Source of the DNA: Allosphingosinicella deserti
GTDB lineage: Bacteria; Pseudomonadota; Alphaproteobacteria; Sphingomonadales; Sphingomonadaceae
NCBI RefSeq assembly: GCF_003012735.1
Contig: NZ_PXYI01000007.1
Span: 124,001-188,000 of the forward strand
DNA length: 64,000 bases
Direction: 5' to 3'
This document shows positions 55,001-63,288 of this stretch, in pieces (the first letter of the stretch is position 1; each line of letters starts with the position of its first letter). Both the position numbers and the translations under genes were made by a program. The notes beneath the pieces were generated by a model, which saw only the letters and a list, made by a program, of their open reading frames with translations, did no database searches and was not told where the DNA came from.

Positions 55001-55140
55001 GCCTCCGCCGTGGTCGCCTCCACGGGGGGCGTCTCGTCCGCCGTCTGCGCGGAAGCGGCGCTGGCCATGGTGAGCGCGGCAATTCCGGACAGGGCGAGGA
55101 ACGGGGCCTTGCGGCGTTCGGCTGTCGATCGAATGTTCAT
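52087..55140 (-). CDS. TonB-dependent receptor (sphingomonad Oar/Btu-like type)
   Basis: 1017 residues. Signal peptide ending SAASAQ; an Ala/Glu/Thr-rich stretch; the plug domain with [53 protein letters not shown] and [34 protein letters not shown]; then a 22-strand barrel ending in [17 protein letters not shown]. It lacks the classical terminal Phe, with Arg after Phe. Imports an unknown large or scarce substrate with TonB energy. Divergent from a penicillin-acylase-family gene, which suggests, but does not show, an acylated substrate. Confidence 0.93.
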   Translation of the reverse strand: [1017 protein letters not shown]

Positions 55141-55433
55141 ATGTCCCCCTTCGGTGTGCCGACATTTCCGGAATCGGAAAGCCTGCCCTCCAACGACCTC
55201 TTATATCCCCGCGTCGGCATCTGACATGTGCGGTGTTTGCGCAGGAACCGACGGAAGGTGCAGGGCAGTGCCGAGCAGCGTCAATCCCCTTCGGCTTCCA
55301 ATCCTTTGCTGGGCCATAGACGCAGACTATGGCGCCCCCATAGCCTTGTCTTATGGTCGCCCGAGCCTTTGGCATGTGACGCCTCGTCGGCCGCCGGTTT
55401 AGCGTCGACCGTCACGAAGGTGGAATTTTGCCG

Positions 55434-57818
55434 ATGCTCGATCGTCGTTCATTCTTGCTGGGCTCCGCGGCGGCGCTGGCCATGGTGCCTGCCGGTACCG
55501 AGGCTGCCGGATCGCTGCCGCGCGGGGGCGTCCGGCAGGTGGATGCGGCGGGCCTATCCAGGCCGATCGAGATCATCGATGATCCGTATGGCATCCCGCA
55601 CATCCGTGCGCGCTCCATCCCCGATGCGTTTTTCGGGCAAGGCTATGTCGTTGCCCGCGACCGCCTGTTCCAGATCGATCTCGCGCATCGGCGGGAGCTC
55701 GGGCGCCTTGCCGAGGCCTTCGGACCCGACTTCGCGCGGCACGACGCGACTGCGCATCTGTTCCACTATCGCGGCGATCTCGATGCCGAACTCGCGCGAA
55801 TCCCCGCCGACATTCTCGCCAGCGCCAAAGCCTATGTGGCGGGCATCAATGCGCGCATCGACGAAGTCCTCGCCGATCCCGCTCTGCTGCCGCTCGAATA
55901 TTCCATCCTCGGCGTGCGGCCGCTGCGGTGGGATCTGCGTGATCTGGTGCTTGCGCGGGGAGTCCAGGGCGGCAGCGTCGAGGACGAAGTGCGCCGCGCC
56001 CGGCTGGCGGGAATGGGCCTGCTCGATTTCGACGCAGTGATGGCGCCGCTCCGTCCGGCCTCGACGTTGCGGGTGCCGGAGGGCCTCGACGCGGCTGCGG
56101 TGTCCGATGCCGATCTTGGCGTGCTGCGCGGCGGTGGGCTGCCGTTCGGATCGATCATCCCGGTGCCGGATGCGGCCAATCCCGGTGCCGCGGAGCGCGC
56201 CAACGCGGGCAGCAATGCCTGGACGATCGCACCGGCACGCAGCGCCACCGGGCGGCCGATCCTCGCCAACGATCCGCATCTCGGCATCGGCGGTTTCGGG
56301 CCGCGCCACGTCGCCCATCTGAGCGCCCCCGGGCTCGACGTAATCGGCGCCGGCTCGCCCGGCCTTCCCGGCATCATGCAGGGCCACACCGATCGCTTCG
56401 CCTTCGGACGAACCAACTTCCATATCGATCAGGAAGATCTGTTCATCCTGGAGCTCGATCCTGCCGATCCGGAGCGTTACCGTCACGCCGGCGGCTGGAA
56501 GAGGTTCGAACGCACGGAGATCTCGATTCCGGTGCGTGGCGGCGCCCCTGTCACCTCGGTCCTGCGCCACTCCGTCCACGGGCCGGTCGTGTCGCACGAC
56601 CCTGCCCGAAGGCGGGCGACCGCGCTCGCGGCTATCGAGCTGCAACCGGGTGCCAGCGGCGCGTTCTCGATGATCGCGATCAATCTCGCCCGGGACTGGA
56701 CGGGCCTGCGCAGAGCGTTTCGCTTCCATCCTTCACCGACCAACTTCCATTATGCCGATGTCGACGGAAATCACGGATGGCAGGTGATCGGCTTCGTGCC
56801 GATGCGCCGCAAGGGCGACGGCCTGATGCCGGTACCCGGTGACGGCCGCTACGACTGGACGGGCATGCGCGATTTCCGTGCGCTGCCGAGCGCATATAAT
56901 CCGGCCGCGGGATGGTTTGCTTCGGCAAATCAGAACAACCTTCCGGCCAACTGGCCGCGCGATCGCATTCCGGCCTTCTCGTTCCGAGATCCCTATCGCT
57001 ACGAGCGCATTGCCGAAGTTCTCCGCGCGCAGCCGCAGCACAGCCTCGGCGACAGCGTCGCGCTTCAGCACGACACGCTGTCGACGCCGGCCCGACAGCT
57101 CATCGCTTTGCTTCCGGCGCGCGGCTCGGCCGGCGCCCAACCGGCAATCGCGATGCTGCGCGGGTGGGATGCTCGGATGGATGGCGGCAGCGGCGCGGCC
57201 GCATTGTACCAGATCCTTTGGCGCGAACTCGGCGACAGGATGCTTGCGGCGATCGTGCCCGACCGTGCGCGCGCACTGGTCGACGAGATTGCGCCGTCAG
57301 TGCTGCTCGGCCTCCTTGCCATGCCCGACGCGCGGCTCGGCGCGGATCCCGCGGCAGCGCGCGACGCTCTCTTCGATGCAGCGCTTGCCGCCGCCTGGGC
57401 GACTGCCGTCGGGCGGCTCGGGCCGGATCCCGCCACGTGGCGCTGGGCGGCCCTTCACCAGGTGCGCATCGCGCACCCGCTCTCGCGGCTGCCGGCCATC
57501 GCCGCTGCCTTCCCGGCGATCGAAGGCGAGGGATCGGGCGGCGACTCCTATACGGTGATGGCGCGCTGGTTGCGCGATGCGCCGAACTGGCAGACCAGCG
57601 GCGGCGCCAGCTATCTCCAGGTAATCGATGTCGGTGCGTGGGACAATTCGCTGATGCTGAACCTGCCGGGCCAGTCCAACGACCCGCGCTCGCCGCATTA
57701 TCGCGATCAATATCTGCCGTGGACCGGCGGAAAGTTGCAGCCAATGCTGTTCAGCCGCGCCGCCGTGGATGCGCAGGCGGCGGGCCGAACGCTTCTGCGG
57801 CCGGCCCGCCGACGGTGA
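55434..57818 (+). CDS. Exported penicillin acylase family (Ntn) amidohydrolase
   Basis: 794 residues. Twin-arginine-type signal LDRRSFLLGSAAALAMVPAG. Alpha chain DDPYGIPHIRARSIPDAFFGQGYVVARDRLFQIDLAHR. Autocleavage at NAGSNAWTIAPARSATGRPILANDPHL makes Ser260 the N-terminal nucleophile of the beta chain; QHDTLS, SGGDSYTVMARWL and SLMLNLPGQSNDPRSPHYRDQYLPW are C-terminal family marks. The family cleaves amide bonds of penicillins, acyl-homoserine lactones and N-acyl amino acids; which applies is open. ATG 55434 is better spaced from AAGGTGG than the TTG at 55428. The 293-bp divergent spacer shows nothing recognised. Confidence 0.92.
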   Translation: MLDRRSFLLGSAAALAMVPAGTEAAGSLPRGGVRQVDAAGLSRPIEIIDDPYGIPHIRARSIPDAFFGQGYVVARDRLFQIDLAHRRELGRLAEAFGPDFARHDATAHLFHYRGDLDAELARIPADILASAKAYVAGINARIDEVLADPALLPLEYSILGVRPLRWDLRDLVLARGVQGGSVEDEVRRARLAGMGLLDFDAVMAPLRPASTLRVPEGLDAAAVSDADLGVLRGGGLPFGSIIPVPDAANPGAAERANAGSNAWTIAPARSATGRPILANDPHLGIGGFGPRHVAHLSAPGLDVIGAGSPGLPGIMQGHTDRFAFGRTNFHIDQEDLFILELDPADPERYRHAGGWKRFERTEISIPVRGGAPVTSVLRHSVHGPVVSHDPARRRATALAAIELQPGASGAFSMIAINLARDWTGLRRAFRFHPSPTNFHYADVDGNHGWQVIGFVPMRRKGDGLMPVPGDGRYDWTGMRDFRALPSAYNPAAGWFASANQNNLPANWPRDRIPAFSFRDPYRYERIAEVLRAQPQHSLGDSVALQHDTLSTPARQLIALLPARGSAGAQPAIAMLRGWDARMDGGSGAAALYQILWRELGDRMLAAIVPDRARALVDEIAPSVLLGLLAMPDARLGADPAAARDALFDAALAAAWATAVGRLGPDPATWRWAALHQVRIAHPLSRLPAIAAAFPAIEGEGSGGDSYTVMARWLRDAPNWQTSGGASYLQVIDVGAWDNSLMLNLPGQSNDPRSPHYRDQYLPWTGGKLQPMLFSRAAVDAQAAGRTLLRPARRR

Positions 57819-57821
57819 GAG

Positions 57822-57857
57822 TGCCGGCGCCCTGAGCCGAGAATCCGGGCGCCGGCA
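57822..57857. terminator. Hairpin between the acylase and flagellin genes
   Basis: TGCCGGCGCCC (57822-57832) pairs perfectly with GGGCGCCGGCA (57847-57857), 14-nt loop, between the two convergent stops. No T-run. Placement suggests a bidirectional terminator. Confidence 0.6.
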
Positions 57858-57866
57858 TGGTATCGA

Positions 57867-58730
57867 TTAGCGGAACAGCGAGGTGATCGTCTGCGGCGCC
57901 TGATTGGCGATCGACAGAGCCTGAACGCCAAGCTGCTGCTTGACCTGGAGACCCTGCAGACGCGCCGATTCCTTCGCCATGTCGGCGTCGACGAGATTGC
58001 CGATGCCGCCCTCGACGACGTCGGAAAGCTTGCTCGTATAGGAAGCCTGGGCGTCGATCTTGCGCGAAGCCGCACCGAGCGTGCTGAGCTTGGCGTTGAG
58101 GTTCTTGGCGATGTCGCCAAGATCGTTGACCATCGTCTTTGCAAGGGCGGCGGTGTCGATCTTGCTGGTGGTAGTCAGCTTCTCGAACGTACCGCCGGAA
58201 CGGCCAAGGTCGAGCTCGAGGTTGTCAACCGAGAGCGAATCCGGAGTGTAGGTGCCCGAGTTGCTGTCCGTGTCGCTCAGCGACTGCAGCGCCGTAACAG
58301 TGCCGCCCGAAGCCTTGAGAAGGTTCGTGCCGTTGAAGGTCGAGGAATCGACGATCGTCTTGATCTGTTCGCGGAGCGCCTCGAAATCCTTGTTGATGGC
58401 CGTGCGGCTCTCGGTATCGATACCACCGTCAGAAGCCTGCTGAGCCTTCTGCTTCATCTGGTTGACGATGTCCGAGATCGATTCCGCACCGGCGACCGCA
58501 ACGTCCGTCACGCTCTTGGCGCGCGACAGCGAGGCGCCGACGGCCTGGAGGCCGCCCTGGTCGCCGCGAAGCGTCTGCGCGATCGTGTAGGACGCGGAAT
58601 CATCCTTGGTCGACGAAACCTTGAGGCCGGTGTTGATTCGGCTCTGAACCTGCTCAAGGCCTTTGTTGGTGGCGTTCAGGCTCTGCAGAGCGGCCATCGC
58701 GCCGGTGTTAGTGTTCACGGAAAATGCCAT
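57867..58730 (-). CDS. Flagellin
   Basis: 287 residues, a short alphaproteobacterial flagellin. D0/D1 helices at both ends are clear: FSVNTNTGAMAALQSLNATNKGLEQVQSRINTGLKVSSTKDDSASYTIAQTLRGDQ at the N-terminus and AQASYTSKLSDVVEGGIGNLVDADMAKESARLQGLQVKQQLGVQALSIANQAPQTITSLF at the C-terminus. The variable middle (about residues 140-200) is short and has no Cys. GGGGGA lies 6 nt before the ATG. No flaF, flbT, hook or basal-body gene is nearby, so this is a lone flagellin locus; other copies may exist elsewhere. Confidence 0.95.
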   Translation of the reverse strand: MAFSVNTNTGAMAALQSLNATNKGLEQVQSRINTGLKVSSTKDDSASYTIAQTLRGDQGGLQAVGASLSRAKSVTDVAVAGAESISDIVNQMKQKAQQASDGGIDTESRTAINKDFEALREQIKTIVDSSTFNGTNLLKASGGTVTALQSLSDTDSNSGTYTPDSLSVDNLELDLGRSGGTFEKLTTTSKIDTAALAKTMVNDLGDIAKNLNAKLSTLGAASRKIDAQASYTSKLSDVVEGGIGNLVDADMAKESARLQGLQVKQQLGVQALSIANQAPQTITSLFR

Positions 58731-59089
58731 TCTAAATCCCCCATTTGAGCGGTCTCCACCCGAGACCTGGGCCTAATCGCGGCCCGTCGGCGGCGGGCGA
58801 AAGCAGCCCGCAAGCATATTGTGGATGGGAAATGGCCGTTCTGTCGGTCGCCACGGCTTTTTTTGTTCAACCGCTCGAGAAATTTCATGCAAGGCGGCGC
58901 ACAGGGCCCCTCAGCGTGGCGCATTCATCGATGATCGCACCATACCCTGTGACCGAGAAAGCACGGTCGGACAGGATCACGCATCCGCATCTGCCAGTCT
59001 ACTTGCCTGCCGAGTGTGCCGATGTAGGAGGTCCTTTCGACATGGATGCCAGCGCCGCGGTCAGTCCGGAAGCTCGAAAAGGGATGATT
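58731..59089. other. Divergent intergenic region, flagellin / TonB-dependent receptor
   Basis: The 359-bp spacer between two divergent starts must hold both promoters. I could not identify a flagellar sigma-28 or sigma-54 box with confidence. Visible elements are the flagellin leader hairpin (listed separately), an AT-rich CTTTTTTTG tract near 58857-58865, and an AGGAGG about 10 nt before an in-frame ATG at 59042. The receptor frame is open through most of this region but without a plausible protein. Confidence 0.4.
58751..58767 (-). promoter_or_regulatory. Flagellin leader hairpin
   Basis: A perfect 6-bp stem GGTCTC/GAGACC with a 5-nt loop lies about 20 nt upstream of the flagellin ATG, so inside its 5' untranslated region if transcription starts further up. 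In Caulobacter the flagellin leader is the binding site through which FlbT controls message stability; whether this hairpin does so is unknown. A G/C-rich inverted element further upstream (58785-58812) may extend the fold. Confidence 0.4.
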
Positions 59090-62014
59090 ATGACACAGCA
59101 TTACAAGGTGCGTCTTCTTGCCTCCACATTGCTGATCGGGATGGCCGGTGTGTCGATGCCGGCGTTCGCGCAGACGGGCCCGGTCGAATCGATCGCGCAA
59201 ACCGACGAGAGCGCCGACGATTCTGCGGGTGAAGAGGCCGGCAGCATTGTGGTGACCGGTTCGCGCATCGCCCGGCCGGACGTTTCCGCTTCGGTTCCGG
59301 TTGCCGTCCTGTCCAACGAGGGCATTCAGGCGACCGGCGCGGCCAATCTCCAGGACGCCCTCGCCGACCTTCCCTCGGTCGGCCAGAATCTCAGCCGCAC
59401 CTCGAGCAATTTTTCGACCACCGGCAACGGCCAGGCGACGGTGAACCTGCGCAACCTCGGATCGGCGCGCACGCTCGTCCTCGTCGATGGCCGCCGGTTC
59501 GTCGCGGGTCTTCCCGGAACGTCGATCGTCGACCTCAACACGATTCCGACCGATCTCATCGAGCGGATCGAGGTCGTCACGGGAGGCGCTTCCGCCGTCT
59601 ACGGCTCGGAGGCGATCGCCGGCGTCGTCAACTTCGTGCTCAACGATGATTTCACCGGTGTTCGCGTGCGCGGCCAGGGCACGATCTCCGACGAAGGCGA
59701 CGCAGCACGGCAATATGTGTCGGTGACCGCCGGAACCGGCTTCGCCGACGGCCGCGGTAACCTGATCGTCTACGGCCAATATGACCGGGACGCCGGGCTG
59801 CGTTCACGCAAACGTGCCTTCTCTGCCACCGACGTGCCGAACCGCAGCTCGTTCGCGGCCCAAGGATTGTTCAGCCCGGATGGCAGCTTCGCTCCGGGGG
59901 CCTCGACCTTCACGTTCAACCAGGGGAACCAGGTCATCCCCTATCAGAGTGCCAACATCAACGGCTACAACCGCAACGATGATCGCTACCTGGCCGTCCC
60001 GGTCGAGCGCTATCTCGGCACCGTGCTCGGCAAGTTCGAGATCACCGACGGCATCGAACTGTTCGTCGAAGGCGAATATGCCAAGACCAAGGCGCGTTCG
60101 AGCCTCGAGCCGCAAGCAGTGGCCAACACCGATCTGACCAACGCGGACGGCACGGGTTATGCCGGCATTCCCCTGACCAACCCGTTCATTCCGGCACAGA
60201 TACTGGCGGCAGCAAACGCGCTGAACACCGATGCCGATCCGGACAACGACATCACTGCAATCCCCTTCCGCCGCCGTTCGAACGATATCTTCGACCGCAG
60301 CAACCGCAACGATCGCGAGCTCTGGCGGGTGGTCGCCGGCGTCCGCGGCGAACTCGGCAACGGCTTCAAGTGGGACGTCTTCTACAATCACGGCGAGTCC
60401 AAGGATTCGACGTCGTCGGAGACCATCCTTGGGCCCAATTACGTCAATTCGCTGAACGCGGTCGCCGGACCCAATGGCCCGGTCTGCTCGATCAACGTCG
60501 ATGCCAATCCGAACAACAATGATCCGGCATGCGTGCCGATCAACATCTTCGGCTTCAACACGGCGACGCCAGAAGCCTCCAACTACGTGACGGACGGCGG
60601 GCTGCTGTCGACCTACAATGCCAAGGTGCAGCAGGATGTTTTCGCCGCAACCATCTCCGGCGACGCCTTCACTCTGCCCGGCGGCGCGCTCGGCTTCGCG
60701 GCCGGCGTGGAATATCGGCGAGAGAAGAGCAGCGAGGATTTCGACGAGGCCACCAATCTCGGCCTGACGCTCGGCAACTTCCTCTCCGACACGCGCGGCA
60801 AGTACAATGTGAAGGAAGGCTTCGTCGAGCTCGTCGCCCCGATCCTCGCCGACCGGGCCGGCTTCCATTATCTCGGCCTCGAAGGCGCGGTCCGCTATGC
60901 CGATTACTCGACGGTGGGCGGGGTCTGGAGCTGGAAGGCGGGCGGTGAATATGCGCCCACCCGCGACATCCGCTTCCGCGCGATCTATGCCGAGGCGACC
61001 CGGGCGCCGAGCATCTCGGAACTGTTCTCCGCGCAGAGCGAGACCTTCCCCGCCGTGACCGATCCCTGCGATCAGCGCGCCGGAGAGGGCGACGGCGCCC
61101 CGATCGTCGTGGCGGGCGGATCGCTTCCGGCAAGCTGCCTTGCCATTCCGGCAATCGCCGCCGCGGCACAGACGGCCGGCGGCTTCGTTTATTCGACCGC
61201 GCAGATCCAGACCATCAACGGGTTCCTTGGCGGAAATCTCGGTCTCGAGGAAGAGAAGGCCAAGACTCTGACCGCAGGCGTGGTGTTCACCCCCACCTTC
61301 CTGCGCAATTTCAGCCTGACGGTCGATTATTATCGGATCAAGGTCGAGAACGCGATCGGCATCATCGGACAGCAAACGTCGCTCGACGAATGCTATACCG
61401 GCAGCGGCGAAGATATCTTCTGCGACAACGTCGTCCGCGATGCCACCGGGCGGGTGATCACGGTCAACGCGCTGAACCTCAACACCGGATCTTTCCTGGT
61501 CGAGGGCATCGACACGCAGGCCCGCTTCAACCACGATTTCGGCCCTGTCCGCCTCGATCTCTCGGTCTACTGGAACCACCTGCTGTCGCAGGAGCAGACG
61601 TCGTTCCCCGGCGGGCCGACCCAGGACGAAGTCGGTCAGCTCGATTGCTACAGCTGCGGTCGCCTCGGCACCGGATTCAAGGACAAGGTGTTCGGCTCCG
61701 CGATGCTGTCGACCGATGATTTCTCGCTGAACTGGCGTGCCAACTACTACAGCTCGGTCGTTGATGACGTCACCGATCCGGATCCGATCCGGACCGGCGC
61801 CTTCTGGTACCACGATGCCCAGCTCCGGCTCGGAGTCGGGCCCAAGGACGACCGGAAGTTCGAAGTCTATTTCGGCGTGAACAACATCTTCGACAAGAGG
61901 CCGCCACTGTTCAACGACACCAATCCGGTTACTTTCCCGGGTACGCAGACGTCGGCGACAACCTACGATCTGTTCGGCCGGATGCTCTACGCCGGAGTCG
62001 ACTTCCGCTTCTGA
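59090..62014 (+). CDS. TonB-dependent receptor (second)
   Basis: About 974 residues. Signal peptide [22 protein letters not shown]; plug domain [50 protein letters not shown] and [32 protein letters not shown]; barrel ending in [16 protein letters not shown] with the terminal Phe needed for assembly. ATG 59090 has AAGGG at 6 nt and gives a clean signal peptide; ATG 59042 after AGGAGG would add 16 residues. Similar in type to the first receptor but not a recent duplicate. Convergent with the second M19 gene. Confidence 0.93.
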   Translation: [974 protein letters not shown]

Positions 62015-62029
62015 ACCGCGTTCCTGACC

Positions 62030-62057
62030 CGCCACCAGGTTCCGTTACCTGGTGGCG
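62030..62057. terminator. Perfect hairpin after the second TonB-dependent receptor
   Basis: CGCCACCAGGT (62030-62040) pairs perfectly with ACCTGGTGGCG (62047-62057) around TCCGTT. It lies 15 bp past the receptor stop and before the end of the convergent M19 gene. No T-run on either side; likely a bidirectional terminator. Confidence 0.6.
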
Positions 62058-62163
62058 AAGCGCGTGACGGGATCGTTTGACAGGTCCGTTCCTGCCCAAA
62101 TGGCGCAGGAGCGGACCTGCGTCGTATCCGGCACCCGCCGAGCCGGCGGCATGGAAGCAGAGC

Positions 62164-63288
62164 TCAGCCAAGCACGTCCGTGAGCACGCGCGCGAAGTTG
62201 CCGCCCATGGCCTGCTCGATCTCGCGCCGGCGAAAGCCGCCTGCCTCGAGGGCGCGTTCGATGCGGGCCATTCGGTCGAGCGTGTTGAGTTCCGGAATCA
62301 CGACGTGCTCGGGTGTCCAAGCGAAGCCCGGGATGCCGAGGGCGTGCATAGCGCGCCACCATTCGAGATATTCCTTCACGCCTTCGCGATTGTCGTTGTT
62401 GAGCTTCAGCAGATTTTCCTGACCTCCCATCGGAAAGTCGTTTGCGATCCCGACAGCTTCGATCCCGCCGACCTTGATGACGTGCCGAACGTGGGCGAGG
62501 AGGTGCTCGACCCGGGGCACGGCATCACGGGTGAGCCAGAAGCTCATCATGAAGATTCCGATCACGCCGCCGCGGTCAGCGATGGCTCGGATCGCCTCGT
62601 CGGGGATGCAGCGGGGATGATCGAGGATCGCCCGGCACGCGCCATGGGAATAGACGACCGGCGTGCGGCTGAGCCGCGCGGCCTCGATCATGGTCGCGAC
62701 CGACCCGTGGGAAACGTCGGGCAGGATCCGCAGCCGGTTCATCTCGTCGAGGCCGGCGACGCCGAGCCTGGTGAGACCGGTCTGAACGGGCTCGATGGCG
62801 CCACCGGCAAAAGCCGTGTCGTTGTGATGCGTGAATTGCAGCACCCGAAGGCCCTTGTCGTGAAAGCGTGCGAGCCGCGCAAGATCGTCGCCCACGGGCT
62901 CGCACGACTGGAATTGCAGAAAGGCGGCACAGCCGGGCCGGTGGCCGATGTCGCTGCCGCGCTGCGCGACGAATGCGACATCGCTGTCGCGGAGTCGGGC
63001 TGCCCCGGCATCGAGGGCTGCGTCATTGGCCTCGAACGTTCTTCGGTAGCGCGGCGTCCCATCGGGATCGCGCACCTCTGCGACCTCCGAGACGTCGCAG
63101 ATCATCGCGTTCAGACCGGCAGCAGCAATGTCCGACAGAGTCTTGGGCAGGAAGCTCAGCCCGTCGACGAAGCCGGGGGCGGGCAGGGGGGAGCGTGGCG
63201 AGCGGCTGGGGACGCACCCTGCAAGCGGGGCTGCCGCAAGCGCGCCAAGAATGGACCTGCGAGAGCAGGCAAGCACATCATCCGGCAT
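62164..63288 (-). CDS. Peptidase M19 (membrane dipeptidase) family protein, degenerate metal site, copy 2
   Basis: 374 residues. Signal is twin-Arg plus lipobox (SRRSILGALAAAPLAGCVPS), so probably a Tat-exported lipoprotein, Cys about 25. Family blocks kept: RLRILPDVSHGSVATMIEAARLSRTPVVYSHGACRAI and DEAIRAIADRGGVIGIFMMSFWL, then GGIEAVGIANDFPMGG. The HxD motif is lost (FVDGLSFL) and the bridging Glu is Gln (LQFQSCEP), just as in the copy at 25.4 kb. Begins at the base after the stop of the upstream small gene (TGAATG). Confidence 0.82.
   Translation of the reverse strand: MPDDVLACSRRSILGALAAAPLAGCVPSRSPRSPLPAPGFVDGLSFLPKTLSDIAAAGLNAMICDVSEVAEVRDPDGTPRYRRTFEANDAALDAGAARLRDSDVAFVAQRGSDIGHRPGCAAFLQFQSCEPVGDDLARLARFHDKGLRVLQFTHHNDTAFAGGAIEPVQTGLTRLGVAGLDEMNRLRILPDVSHGSVATMIEAARLSRTPVVYSHGACRAILDHPRCIPDEAIRAIADRGGVIGIFMMSFWLTRDAVPRVEHLLAHVRHVIKVGGIEAVGIANDFPMGGQENLLKLNNDNREGVKEYLEWWRAMHALGIPGFAWTPEHVVIPELNTLDRMARIERALEAGGFRRREIEQAMGGNFARVLTDVLG

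Noticed and set aside
58745-59089. Open frame extending the second receptor upstream to 58745
   Set aside because: The translation before residue MTQHYK is not signal-like and covers the flagellin leader; AAGGG at 6 nt supports ATG 59090.
59804-62035. A 743-codon minus-strand frame opposite the second TonB-dependent receptor
   Set aside because: Shadow of a well-supported receptor; no motif or signal peptide.
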